Positions 35,494 through 44,199 of a stretch of DNA of 54,400 bases are shown piece by piece. Both the position numbers and the translations under genes were made by a program. Source of the DNA: Chloroflexota bacterium. Its GTDB lineage: Bacteria > Chloroflexota > Anaerolineae > Aggregatilineales > UBA3940. The notes beneath the pieces are model-generated. The model did not search any database. It was not told the DNA's origin and saw nothing but the letters and a program-made list of their open reading frames with translations. The stretch is from contig JAADYX010000012.1 of assembly GCA_010092885.1 (NCBI GenBank), positions 1 through 54,400 on the forward strand, written 5' to 3'. Position 1 is the first letter of the stretch, and every line of letters begins with the position of its first letter.

Positions 35494-36183
35494 TCACTCA
35501 CTGGGTACAGAATAGCCGACTCCCGGCACGGTGACGATGAACACCGGCTTGCGGTGGTCGGCTTCGAGCTTCTGGCGCAAGCGCGAAATGTTCACGCGCA
35601 GGATGGCCAGATCGTTCTTGTACTCCTCACCCCACACCTGTGTCAGCAGGTTGGCATGCAGCATGACCTCCCCCGCGTGGTTGACCAGCACACGCAGCAG
35701 ATCGTATTCGGTGGGCGTCAGGTGGATCTCCTCATCGCTGACCGTCACCCGCCGCCGTTTGAAGTCGATGTGCAGATTGTGTAGGGAGAAAGTCGAGAGG
35801 TCATCAGGCTGCGGTGACCACTCCACGCGGCGCAGCACCGCCTGGATGCGCGCCTCCAACTCGGCTGCCCCGAAGGGCTTGGTCAGGTAGTCGTCGGCAC
35901 CCAGCTCCAACCCCCGGACCTTGTCCGCTTCACCATCACGCGCGGTGAGGATCACGACGGGCACCGTGCTGTACGTCCGGATGTGCTTGAGCACATCCAG
36001 CCCATCGATATCGGGCAGGCCCAGGTCCAGGATGATCAGGTCCGGGCGGTTGGCCTCGTACACTTCGATAGCCTGCATGCCGTTTTCCGCCTGCAAAATC
36101 GTATAGCCTGACAGCTCGAGCGTGGTGTTCAAAAACCTGATGATCTTGGGCTCGTCGTCAACAATCAGAATGGTTCTGCTCAT
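35494..36183 (-). CDS. OmpR/KdpE-family response regulator
   Basis: 229 residues. Receiver domain with VDDEP, phospho-acceptor Asp in LDLGLPDIDG, and LTKPFG; C-terminal winged helix with EYDLLRVLVNHAGEV and VRVNISRLRQKL-like (LRVNISRLRQKLE) DNA-reading helix and VPGVGY. The ATG overlaps the kinase stop by four bases, so the pair is a co-translated two-component system. Target genes are not evident; the divergent membrane gene at 37948 is a candidate. Confidence 0.95.
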   Translation of the reverse strand: MSRTILIVDDEPKIIRFLNTTLELSGYTILQAENGMQAIEVYEANRPDLIILDLGLPDIDGLDVLKHIRTYSTVPVVILTARDGEADKVRGLELGADDYLTKPFGAAELEARIQAVLRRVEWSPQPDDLSTFSLHNLHIDFKRRRVTVSDEEIHLTPTEYDLLRVLVNHAGEVMLHANLLTQVWGEEYKNDLAILRVNISRLRQKLEADHRKPVFIVTVPGVGYSVPSE

Positions 36184-37874
36184 GGGTCCGTTTCTCGTAT
36201 GCTTGGTATTGTGAAGTAAAAGGTCGATCCTTCGCCCGGCGTGCTCTCCAGCCAGATTTTGCCGTTGTGTGCATCTATAAGGCCCCGGCAGATGGACAGC
36301 CCCAGGCCAAAGCCGTGTCGACCGCTGTCACCGCTTTGCATCACTTGGAAAAACCGGTCGAAGATCAGCACCTGCTTTTCGGGCTCAATGCCCTTGCCGC
36401 GATCCGCGACAGCTACTTCGGTCATCGCCTCGCGCCGGCGCACACACACCGTGACCGGCGTGCCGTCCTCGGAGTACTTGACCGCGTTGTCGAGGAGATT
36501 GTTCATCACCTGTTCGATGCGTCGCGCATCGCCCAGGCACAACGGAACATCGTCGTCCACATGCACAATGTCGATGGCCTGCCGCCCGGTCCGGATGCGG
36601 GCTGCGCTCACAGTATCGTTGACTACCTCCACCAGATTGAAGGGATTCGGATCGATCTGAAGCACGCCGCCCTCGATCCGGGACATATCCAACAGATTGC
36701 TGATCAATTCGGTGAGCTTGTCGGTCTCTTCCTCGATGTCTGTCAGATGCTCCTTGAGCACCTCCACGGACAGCCGCTCATGGTGCGCCCGGATCAGCGA
36801 GGCATTGCCTTTGATGGTCGCCAGCGGGGTGCGCAGCTCATGGGATACGGTTGACAACAGCATGGACTTCACCCGGTCGGCTTCTTGTGCACGCTCCAAT
36901 GCGACCGAGAGTTCTTCTACCGCGCGATTGAGCTGCCGTGTGCGCGCCTCAACTTTGCGCTCCAGCTCCTGCGCATACTGCGAGACCTTCTCGTACAGCT
37001 GCGCGTTGTCGATAGCCAGCGCGATTTGATAGCAGAGGGTCACCAGGAGATTCTGCTCGTCGATAGTGAGTGTTCGCTTCTCCGACCCGCCGATCAGCAG
37101 GACGCCCAGCAGCCTGCCTGCGGCGGTCACCAGCGGTGTTGCCACCTGGAACGGTGCAATAATGCCGATCGCCGGATCCGCTCCGGCGGTCCGTGTGGTC
37201 TGTCGTTCTTTCGTGCTGGCCGTCTTGCCGATGATGCCTTCACCCATGGCAACGGTGATCGCTTCGCGCAGGGTCTCCTCGCTCAACCCGACGTAGCTAA
37301 CCATCGTCAGGGACTCGCTGCGGTCATCGGACATGTAGATGGCACCCTGCGGCAGGTTCATCGTTGCGGAAACTTCCTTCAAGGAGATGTTCAGCACTTC
37401 CTGCAGATCTAGGGTGCGTGTGATCGTGCTGGCCACCAGGTTGAGGGTTGCGAGGTTGGCGGCGCGTTCCTGCTCGATCTCCAGCGATTCGAAGTAGCTG
37501 CGGCTCAGCCTGTTGATCGATGCGATCAGGCTGCCGAGCGCGTCGCTGCTTTCCTCATGTAGATCCACGCGCAGGTCACCGCGCGCGATCTGCTCTTCAA
37601 CCAGGGCACTCACCCGCCGGATTCGTTCGTTATAGAGGCTCTGAAACAGCACCCCGAAGGAGACGACCAGCATTGTTAGCAAAATGATACACGCGAGTGT
37701 GAAGAGTGCGATGGTTTGCAGGGCGATCACGCCGTCTGGAACAGCCAACAGCCGCTGCCTGACGAGCACCACCGCACCCATCAACACAGCGAATTCAAGC
37801 ACGATCACGCCAATCAACAGTGCTCGTGGGGAGAACAGATCCGTATCGACCCGTAGTCGCTTACCAGCATCCAT
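36180..37874 (-). CDS. Sensor histidine kinase with GAF domain
   Basis: 564 residues. Two N-terminal membrane helices (ALLIGVIVLEFAVLMGAVVL and TIALFTLACIILLTMLVV), HAMP-like helix, a GAF domain (~150-300, LNLVASTITRTLDL to LCYQIALAIDNAQLY), coiled coil, then HisKA with STVSHELRTPLATIKG and HATPase with NNLLDNAVKYS, DRGKGIEPE and GFGLGLSI. Only ~10 residues separate the helices, so little sensing occurs outside; the GAF domain is the likelier input. Its promoter predicts a leaderless mRNA. Confidence 0.95.
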   Translation of the reverse strand: MDAGKRLRVDTDLFSPRALLIGVIVLEFAVLMGAVVLVRQRLLAVPDGVIALQTIALFTLACIILLTMLVVSFGVLFQSLYNERIRRVSALVEEQIARGDLRVDLHEESSDALGSLIASINRLSRSYFESLEIEQERAANLATLNLVASTITRTLDLQEVLNISLKEVSATMNLPQGAIYMSDDRSESLTMVSYVGLSEETLREAITVAMGEGIIGKTASTKERQTTRTAGADPAIGIIAPFQVATPLVTAAGRLLGVLLIGGSEKRTLTIDEQNLLVTLCYQIALAIDNAQLYEKVSQYAQELERKVEARTRQLNRAVEELSVALERAQEADRVKSMLLSTVSHELRTPLATIKGNASLIRAHHERLSVEVLKEHLTDIEEETDKLTELISNLLDMSRIEGGVLQIDPNPFNLVEVVNDTVSAARIRTGRQAIDIVHVDDDVPLCLGDARRIEQVMNNLLDNAVKYSEDGTPVTVCVRRREAMTEVAVADRGKGIEPEKQVLIFDRFFQVMQSGDSGRHGFGLGLSICRGLIDAHNGKIWLESTPGEGSTFYFTIPSIRETDP

Positions 37875-37880
37875 ATGCTC

Positions 37881-37909
37881 AGTGTACTTGGGTTGAGTAG
37901 GTCAGACAA
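37881..37909 (-). promoter_or_regulatory. Promoter of the kinase-regulator operon
   Basis: Minus strand: TTGTCT (37909-37904), 17-base spacer, TACACT (37886-37881). The ATG begins at 37874, seven bases after the -10, so the expected +1 is the start codon. It overlaps the divergent promoter at 37893-37921. Confidence 0.6.
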
Positions 37910-37921
37910 GCGTGCTACAAT
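37893..37921 (+). promoter_or_regulatory. Promoter of the LPG-synthase-type membrane protein gene
   Basis: TTGAGT (37893-37898), 17-base spacer, TACAAT (37916-37921). Start near 37928, leaving a 20-base leader with AGGAAGG before the GTG at 37948. Confidence 0.7.
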
Positions 37922-37947
37922 GCCGGGCGATTGTCAGGAAGGATGCC

Positions 37948-38982
37948 GTGAAAGATCTACGAAGCAAATTAATCATCGGCGGGCTTGTCGGCTTGGCCGT
38001 GATCATCGGCCTGCTTATTTACGCCAACCTGCGTGAGGTCGGTGCATACGCGGCCCGCTTTCCGTTGGTGTTCATTGGGCCGATCCTGCTGCTAACCCTG
38101 TTCAACTACGTTGGCCGCTGGCTTAAGTGGCAATACTATCTATCCCTGATCGGTGTGACAAACATCTCGCCCTTTGACAGTGCCGTGCTGTGGGTATCCG
38201 GCTTTTGCCTGGCGATCACACCGGGCAAAGTCGGCGAGTTTCTCAAGGCGGCGGTTCTTCGTAACATGACCGGCACCCCTGTGGAACGCAGTGCTCCGGT
38301 TGTGCTCGCGGAACGACTGACCGACGGCCTGGCGATGTTTGTGCTGGCCGCAATTGGCTTCGGCGGCATTCTGTTGACAGCAGGCCAAAATGAAGCAGTC
38401 TATCGCTATGTGCCCGCGTATTTCATCACGTTGGCGATTATCGCGGCAGGTGTCGTGGCCATACAGATCCGTCCCCTGGCAGAATGGGGTCTTGGCGTCG
38501 CTGAGAAGCTGCCCCTCATTGGCAAATACAGCGCGATATTCCGCGAACTCTACGAAAGCACCAACATCCTGCTCAAGCCGGTCCCCATCCTGTTTGCGGT
38601 GGCCCTCGGCGTGGTCAGTTGGTCCGGCGAGGCGGTGGGATTCTTCCTCATTTTGTGGGGCATGGGCTTGGAACCAACCTGGCTGCTCCTGTGGCAGGCG
38701 GTTTTCATCCTCGCCATAGCGACCATCGTCGGCGCGATCAGCGGTCTGCCCGGCGGCTTGGGTGCGGCTGAAGTGACGGTCATCGGCATGATCCAACTGC
38801 TCGTCATCAACGATGCGGGCTTTGCAGGTACCGCATCGATATTTGTCCGTATATCCACACTGTGGTTTGCGGTTGTTCTCGGTCTTTTCACGGCCTTTGT
38901 GTTCCGGCATAAGCTGTTCCCCGCCCGCGCCGATCAACTGTGGCGATTAGAATTAGACGATGAAAGCGCAACACTGAGGTGA
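37948..38982 (+). CDS. LPG-synthase-TM/UPF0104 family integral membrane protein
   Basis: 344 residues from a GTG with AGGAAGG upstream; an earlier in-frame GTG would lie inside the promoter. About eight membrane helices. GKVGEFLKAAVLR, ERLTDGLAMFVLA and GLPGGLGAAEVTVIGM are the conserved blocks of the lysylphosphatidylglycerol-synthase transmembrane family, which includes proteins lacking the catalytic domain and thought to flip or handle lipids or lipid-linked sugars. This one is membrane domain only. The next gene overlaps or abuts its stop. Confidence 0.88.
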   Translation: MKDLRSKLIIGGLVGLAVIIGLLIYANLREVGAYAARFPLVFIGPILLLTLFNYVGRWLKWQYYLSLIGVTNISPFDSAVLWVSGFCLAITPGKVGEFLKAAVLRNMTGTPVERSAPVVLAERLTDGLAMFVLAAIGFGGILLTAGQNEAVYRYVPAYFITLAIIAAGVVAIQIRPLAEWGLGVAEKLPLIGKYSAIFRELYESTNILLKPVPILFAVALGVVSWSGEAVGFFLILWGMGLEPTWLLLWQAVFILAIATIVGAISGLPGGLGAAEVTVIGMIQLLVINDAGFAGTASIFVRISTLWFAVVLGLFTAFVFRHKLFPARADQLWRLELDDESATLR

Positions 38983-38984
38983 CT

Positions 38985-39668
38985 ATGGCTGCACCGCAAT
39001 GGGTTATTGAACTGCATTCGCACACACATTATTCGCATGACAGCCTCACACGTCTTGAGGACCTGCACGCGATCGTGCAGACACACAATATCGACAAGCT
39101 CGCCATCACCGACCACAACGTGGTCGATGCGGCGCTGGAACTCGCCCGCCTCTATCCCATTTGGGTGATCCCGGGCGTTGAGGTCATGACCACCGAGGGC
39201 GAACTGCTCGGCTGGTACATCAAGGGTGAGGTACCGGTGGGCCGCTCGCCTGAAGAGACGATTGCCGCCCTGCGCGAACAGGGCGCGCTCATAGGCGTTG
39301 CGCATCCGTTCGACCGCTACCGCAGGGGCGCCTGGAAGCCCGAAGTCCTGGCACGCATCGTGGATCAGGTGGACGTGATCGAGGTGTTCAATGCCCGCTG
39401 TTTGCGCGATGAGGACAACGCTAAGGCCCTCGCTTTTGCCCGCGAACAAAACAAGCTGATGGCCGCGGGCAGCGATGCGCATACCCGTCGCGAATACGGC
39501 CGCGGCCTCATGAACCTGCCCCCGTTTTCCAACAATGCTGAGGGGCTTCGCCGCGCGCTGCAAAGCGCCACATTCGAAGGGCAGCGTAGCAGTTGGGATG
39601 TACACATCAGCTCGACCTATGCCAAGTGGGTCAAGCGCTTCGTACCGAGTTTACGCCCGAAACGTTGA
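38985..39668 (+). CDS. PHP-domain metal-dependent hydrolase
   Basis: 227 residues. Metal ligands of the PHP domain are in order: ELHSHTHYSHDS, AITDHN, IPGVEV, VAHPFDR and GSDAHT. Probably a phosphoesterase such as the RNase AM/nucleoside bisphosphate phosphatase or a polysaccharide-related phosphatase; not a histidinol phosphatase by context. The ATG has GAGGT upstream; a GTG six bases earlier (overlapping the previous stop) is possible. Cytoplasmic. Confidence 0.9.
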   Translation: MAAPQWVIELHSHTHYSHDSLTRLEDLHAIVQTHNIDKLAITDHNVVDAALELARLYPIWVIPGVEVMTTEGELLGWYIKGEVPVGRSPEETIAALREQGALIGVAHPFDRYRRGAWKPEVLARIVDQVDVIEVFNARCLRDEDNAKALAFAREQNKLMAAGSDAHTRREYGRGLMNLPPFSNNAEGLRRALQSATFEGQRSSWDVHISSTYAKWVKRFVPSLRPKR

Positions 39669-39683
39669 GGAGACTCCTTCGTC

Positions 39684-40655
39684 ATGCTGATCCTCGTCGC
39701 CACTCTGGCCGGTATCATCCCGATGGTGATCTATGCCTGGTTTCTCTATCTGATCGACCGCCACGAGCGCGAACCCCTGCTGCTCGTGGTGCTTGTTTTT
39801 CTGTGGGGGTTTGTGCCCGCAGCCCTGTTGTCATTGATCAGCCAGCTCGTGTTCAGTGTGCCGTTTCTGTTTATTGACGGCAGTGGCGCCCTGGCGCAGA
39901 CAGTCGGTGCGGTTGTGCTGGCTCCCATCACGGAAGAGATCTTCAAGGGTGTGGCGGTCGCCCTGATCTTCCTGTTCGTCCGCAGCGAGTTCGACAGCGT
40001 GCTTGACGGAATCGTCTACGGTGCGATGGTCGGGTTCGGCTTTGCCGCCGTGGAAAACATATTGTACTTCTCAACCACAGATGTCGACCTGGGCACCTTG
40101 GTCCTGCTGCGGGCCGTCCTTTTTGGCCTGAACCATGCTTTCTACACCAGCCTGATCGGGATTGGCTTCGGGGTGGCGAAGTTCGCCCGCACCCCGTTGG
40201 TTCGCTGGGGTGCCCCCGCCGCCGGGCTGCTGGGCGCGATGTTGGTGCACGCGTTCCATAACGGCACCCTCGTGCTGACGGGGGCCGTGCCCGTTCTCTT
40301 CCTGCTGACCATCGTCGGAGACTACCTCGGCATCCTGATCGTTTTCGTCACGATACTCGTCGTCCTTCGCAAAGAACGCACCTGGATCGTGACACAGCTT
40401 GAGGAAGAGATTGCTGCCGAGGTGCTCAGCCAGCAGCAGTACCAGATCATCGCGAGCCCCACCCAACGCATGCTGAGCCGCACCGCTGCACTGTTCAACG
40501 GGGGGCCGCGCCGGTGGATCGTCACGGGGCGTTATTACGCCGCGCTGGTGGATTTGGCCTACAAGAAGCACGCACACGCGCGTGTGGGCGGCGACCCGCA
40601 GCAGATCGCTGCCCTGCGCGAACGGGCTGCTGCTTTCGGTGCTGAGCTCGCATGA
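39684..40655 (+). CDS. PrsW-family intramembrane protease
   Basis: 323 residues. Eight or so membrane helices with the PrsW signatures PITEEIFKG (EExxK), GIVYGAMVGFGFAAVEN and the His-containing GLNHAFYTS and VHAFHNG. PrsW-type glutamic proteases cut anti-sigma factors in Bacillus; no anti-sigma gene is in the window. The last ~95 residues form a cytoplasmic tail rich in Gln/Arg with no family match. GGAG precedes the ATG. The stop overlaps the glycosyltransferase start by four bases. Confidence 0.9.
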   Translation: MLILVATLAGIIPMVIYAWFLYLIDRHEREPLLLVVLVFLWGFVPAALLSLISQLVFSVPFLFIDGSGALAQTVGAVVLAPITEEIFKGVAVALIFLFVRSEFDSVLDGIVYGAMVGFGFAAVENILYFSTTDVDLGTLVLLRAVLFGLNHAFYTSLIGIGFGVAKFARTPLVRWGAPAAGLLGAMLVHAFHNGTLVLTGAVPVLFLLTIVGDYLGILIVFVTILVVLRKERTWIVTQLEEEIAAEVLSQQQYQIIASPTQRMLSRTAALFNGGPRRWIVTGRYYAALVDLAYKKHAHARVGGDPQQIAALRERAAAFGAELA

Positions 40656-41593
40656 CGCCGGAGCTGTCGGTTGTCATTGTCAATCTCAACACGCGCGGCC
40701 TGCTGTCTGAATGTCTGGCCAGTGTCTACCAGACGGAACGCGCTGTTGAAGTATGGGTGGTGGACAACGGCTCAACCGATGGCAGCGTGGCCATGGTCCA
40801 AAGCCAATTCCCGCAAGTTCGCCTGATTGCCAACACTGACAACCGTGGATTCAGCACAGCGAACAACCAGGCCATTGAGCGCGCCACAGGCCGGCATATC
40901 CTGCTGCTCAACTCGGATACTGTTGTGCTGGATGATGCGCTCGCTGTGATGATCGACGCTCTCGATGCCCACGGCGGCGTGATTGGCCCCCTGCTGTTAA
41001 ACCCGGATCGCAGCGTACAGCCCTCCTACGGGTCGTTTCCCTCCCTATGGACGGAGTTTCTCTTCCAATCGTTTCTGTTCAAGGTTGTGCCGGTGCCTTT
41101 TCCGCTGGGCAGGCGGATCCATCCGCTGCAAGGCGCGGCATACCGCCGCCACCACACTGTTGGCTGGATCACCGGTGCGGCGCTGGCAGCACCTCGATCC
41201 GTGTTCGAGCAAACCGGGCCGCTCGATGAGTCGATCTTCATGTATGGTGAGGATGTGGATTGGTGCTGGCGTGCGCAAAAGTGCGGCGCAGAGGTTCACC
41301 ATCTGCCGCAAGCTCGCATTGTGCATATCAAGGGCGGCAGCACCAACCGGAACTACGCCCGGTGGATCAGCAGCTACACGCAGGCCTCGCTGCGCTTTTT
41401 CGCGCGGTACCGGTCGGGTGGTGCCCTGCGTGCTGCCGGGCTGATCACCGCAGGCGGTGCCCTTCTGCGGCTGCTTCTATGGTCGATGGCTGCCGTGGTG
41501 CCGTCCCGCCGTCAGGAGGCCGCATCACGCCGGGAGGGATACGCGCAGGCGCTCCAACTCAGCATGCGTGCCCTACGCGGCCAATTCACCTGA
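40652..41593 (+). CDS. Family 2 glycosyltransferase (rhamnosyltransferase-like)
   Basis: 313 residues. GT-A fold with VVDNGSTDGS, LLLNSDT (metal-binding DxD equivalent), WITGAALAAPR and FMYGEDVDWCWR (catalytic ED). The layout resembles WbbL/RfbF-type transferases that add rhamnose or a similar sugar to lipid-linked glycans. A C-terminal hydrophobic stretch (AAGLITAGGALLRLLLWSMA) may associate with the membrane. Fits the neighbouring lipid-handling membrane protein. Its end overlaps a convergent methyltransferase by 8 bases. Confidence 0.9.
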   Translation: MTPELSVVIVNLNTRGLLSECLASVYQTERAVEVWVVDNGSTDGSVAMVQSQFPQVRLIANTDNRGFSTANNQAIERATGRHILLLNSDTVVLDDALAVMIDALDAHGGVIGPLLLNPDRSVQPSYGSFPSLWTEFLFQSFLFKVVPVPFPLGRRIHPLQGAAYRRHHTVGWITGAALAAPRSVFEQTGPLDESIFMYGEDVDWCWRAQKCGAEVHHLPQARIVHIKGGSTNRNYARWISSYTQASLRFFARYRSGGALRAAGLITAGGALLRLLLWSMAAVVPSRRQEAASRREGYAQALQLSMRALRGQFT

Positions 41594-42398
41594 CGGCCTT
41601 CACACGGTACAGGCGCGGAGTCCATTCCAGCAGGCCCTGCCTGTTGGTTTGCGCCTGAAGGTTTTCCTCCAGATCGCTGAACAGCAGATCCCGCACCTCT
41701 GGGGCCATCGCCGCGATCTCGCGTTGGCGGGTCGGCCAGACCACCTTGAACGCGATAAACGCCTCCACCGAAAGCGGGACAACCGGTTCCACCAGCGCCG
41801 ACTCCGTGACTTCAAAGCCGACATCCTCCAACAGATCGCGCAGGTCGTCGAAGGTCTCCAGGGCATCCCACGGCATCGGCTGGTCCAACTGTTCCCGCTG
41901 GCGAGCCAGGTCGGGCGGCGGATCGTCCACAGAGTAGGCCAGCACGGTTTCGCTGAGCAGGGCGCTGAGCGGTTCTTGCAGGCCCCACTCCTGTAGGCAC
42001 AGCATGCCGCCGGGGCGCAGTACCCGCCGCGCCTCCGGCAGTGACCGCGCCGGATCCGTACTGTTAAACGCGAAGGCGGCCACCACTCTGTCGAAGGCGG
42101 CGGGTGCAAACGGCAGGCTCTCAGCATCACCGAGCACAAGGCCGGGCGTGCCGCGACGTTGTGCCGCGTGCACCATGCCCACCGAAAAGTCCACAGCTGT
42201 GACGCGATCGGTTATACACGCCACCTCATGCGCTGCCAGCCCGGTTCCGGTGCACAGATCAAGCACGTGGTGGCCGGGTGCGATTTCTGCTTCCCTGACC
42301 AGCGCGGCGGCCAGCGGACCGTACGCGTTCTCAATAGCAGCATAGCTGGCAGCGACATCATCGTAGTAGGCTCGCATATCGCGCTCAGCGGGTGCCAC
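41586..42398 (-). CDS. SAM-dependent methyltransferase (UbiE/MenG-like fold)
   Basis: 270 residues from a GTG preceded by AGAGGTA and overlapping the DM13 gene end. Motif I is LDLCTGTGLAAHEV, followed by VTAVDFSVGM, LPFAPAAFDRV and LRPGGMLCLQEWG, then a long C-terminal helical region (~100 residues). Substrate unknown. One of five methyltransferase-fold genes in the window. Part of the dapA-like, GCS2, DM13 minus-strand group. Confidence 0.88.
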   Translation of the reverse strand: MAPAERDMRAYYDDVAASYAAIENAYGPLAAALVREAEIAPGHHVLDLCTGTGLAAHEVACITDRVTAVDFSVGMVHAAQRRGTPGLVLGDAESLPFAPAAFDRVVAAFAFNSTDPARSLPEARRVLRPGGMLCLQEWGLQEPLSALLSETVLAYSVDDPPPDLARQREQLDQPMPWDALETFDDLRDLLEDVGFEVTESALVEPVVPLSVEAFIAFKVVWPTRQREIAAMAPEVRDLLFSDLEENLQAQTNRQGLLEWTPRLYRVKAVR

Positions 42399-43014
42399 CG
42401 CGTACCTCTTGGAGTTCGGCTGATGTGTACACAATCCGGAACGACTCGCTGTAGATCACCACGCTGTCATACTCATTCGGATCGTTGCCCTCCGGGATCT
42501 GGTAGAACTGCGGGCCGGATGTTGCCTGCAGCGGGCCGAGGTTCAGGTGCTGCGGCTGGAGGGCCTCCGTGGCGGTGCGCGGTTCCGGGTTGGCCGACAG
42601 CAATAAAATCAGATCCGGGCCTGCGCTGACGCTGAAGTCGTCCTCCAGAAACAGCACATAGCGGTCGGCTTCCCCCAGTTTGAAGATGTCGACAAAGCCG
42701 TCGCCGCGGTGCTGCTCGTCGATCACCGTAAACGACCCGGCCAGAATGGGTGCTGGCTCATCGCCGATTGCCACGGCGGCTGGGTCCATCAAGGAGCGTA
42801 GAAACTCGTACACCGGGTCCGGGGTAGGGGTAGGCGTACCGAAGGGATTCGGCGTGGCGGTCGGGCCTGTGTCCGCCACACCGGCTTCTTCAGTGGTCGC
42901 TGCCTCTTCGCCTTCGTCATCATCGATGAACGGGGCCAGCCACAGATTGCTGGTTGCAACACAGGCGATCAGCAGAATGAGGATGCCAACGGCAATCCAA
43001 CGCTGTGTGTTCAT
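42385..43014 (-). CDS. Membrane-anchored DM13-domain protein
   Basis: 209 residues. One N-terminal helix (WIAVGILILLIACVATSNLWL), an acidic then Pro/Thr linker, and from ~residue 90 a DM13 domain: ILAGSFTVIDEQHRGDG, LEDDFSVSAGPDLILLLS, LNLGPLQATSGPQFYQIPEG, DSVVIYSESFRIVYTSAEL. DM13 domains are proposed to take part in extracellular redox or adhesion; the Cys commonly found in the IWCxxF position is Ser here, so a redox role is doubtful. Faces outside the cytoplasm. Predicted leaderless start. Confidence 0.82.
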   Translation of the reverse strand: MNTQRWIAVGILILLIACVATSNLWLAPFIDDDEGEEAATTEEAGVADTGPTATPNPFGTPTPTPDPVYEFLRSLMDPAAVAIGDEPAPILAGSFTVIDEQHRGDGFVDIFKLGEADRYVLFLEDDFSVSAGPDLILLLSANPEPRTATEALQPQHLNLGPLQATSGPQFYQIPEGNDPNEYDSVVIYSESFRIVYTSAELQEVRGGTR

Positions 43015-43021
43015 GGTGTCT

Positions 43022-43050
43022 ATTATAGCGGGCGATCAGCATACATTCAG
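43022..43050 (-). promoter_or_regulatory. Promoter of the DM13 gene, leaderless geometry
   Basis: Minus strand: CTGAAT (43050-43045), 17-base spacer, perfect TATAAT (43027-43022). The ATG starts at 43014, eight bases after the -10. It lies at the 3' end of the GCS2-family gene. Confidence 0.6.
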
Positions 43051-44199
43051 GCGTGTCTCCGCTACCAGCTGGGCGACCACAGCGCGCAGGGCCTCGTCCT
43101 CTGTCGCACCGTCGGCAAGAGCACGTTCGTACGCCCTGATCTGCCGGTCGGCACTGCTGCCTTCCCGGGCGATGACCCGCGCGTACTCGACCCACTTACG
43201 GCTCCCCAGCTCATCAACAACATCGTCGACAAACCCGATCAACTCCTCCACCAAATGCAGAAAGGGGACTTCCGTCTGTTTGCCCAGGTCGATCAACTCG
43301 CCGGATACACCGTAGCGCACGGCGCGCCACTTGTTCTCGTCGATCAGGTCACGCGGGTAGATACGCCACTGTTGGTTGTTCTGGCGCAGCTTGATCAGTT
43401 TGGCTGTGATCGCCTGCACAAGCGCCGCGATGCAAACCGCTTCATCAACGGTAGTTGCGATATCGGCGATACGGATTTCCAGCGTATCGAATTTAGGGTG
43501 GGGGCGCAGATCCCACCACAGGCGGGTTGCATCGCCACTCTCTTTGGATTTGCCCAGTGACCCGATCCTGCTCAGTGTCTTGATGAAGTCCTCGTATTCC
43601 GCCCAGGAGCCAAAACGCATCGGCAGGCCGGTGCGCGGCATGGCCCTAAACACGATGCTTCGGTAGCTCTTGAGGCCCGTCTGCTCGCCCATCCAAAACG
43701 GCGAACTGGTGGACAGCGCCAGGATATGCGGCAGAAAATACCGGATCTGGTTCATGATGGTGATCATCAGCTCCCGCTGCGGCGGTGAATCGCCGAAGCC
43801 GACGTGCACATGCATGCCGAAGATCAGGAGGTTGCGGATAACGTGCTGCATATCCTGCGCGAATTCCACATAGCGTTCCTGATCGGTGATCACCTGTTCG
43901 GACCAGCGTGAAAACGGATGGGTTCCGGCTGCCGCGATATGCACGCCTGCCCCATCCGCCAGGTTGATGATATCCCGCCGTAGGCGGCACACCTCATCGT
44001 AGAGCTCGGTGGCATTGCGGCAGACACGGGTGCCCATCTCGATCTGTGACTGCATGAACTCCGGTTTAATATCGCCGGCATCCACCTGGATTTTGCCGCG
44101 CTCCAAGAATTCCTGGATGTAAGCGGTAAGTTCGCCCGTCTCTGGATCGATGATCTGGTATTCTTCCTCAATACCGAGTGTCAGTGGAGCTGTCAACAT
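43036..44199 (-). CDS. Carboxylate-amine ligase, GCS2/YbdK family
   Basis: 387 residues. Begins LTAPLTLGIEEEYQIID, the GCS2 signature, with MHVHVGFGD, PFWMGEQTGLKSYRS and FDTLEIRIADI blocks. Family members ligate glutamate to an amine such as cysteine with weak activity; others have unknown substrates. The ATG at 44199 has GGAGGA upstream and overlaps the end of the DapA-family gene by 32 bases, indicating coupling. It lies beside a PLP-independent lyase but no glutathione synthetase is present. Confidence 0.9.
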   Translation of the reverse strand: MLTAPLTLGIEEEYQIIDPETGELTAYIQEFLERGKIQVDAGDIKPEFMQSQIEMGTRVCRNATELYDEVCRLRRDIINLADGAGVHIAAAGTHPFSRWSEQVITDQERYVEFAQDMQHVIRNLLIFGMHVHVGFGDSPPQRELMITIMNQIRYFLPHILALSTSSPFWMGEQTGLKSYRSIVFRAMPRTGLPMRFGSWAEYEDFIKTLSRIGSLGKSKESGDATRLWWDLRPHPKFDTLEIRIADIATTVDEAVCIAALVQAITAKLIKLRQNNQQWRIYPRDLIDENKWRAVRYGVSGELIDLGKQTEVPFLHLVEELIGFVDDVVDELGSRKWVEYARVIAREGSSADRQIRAYERALADGATEDEALRAVVAQLVAETRLNVC

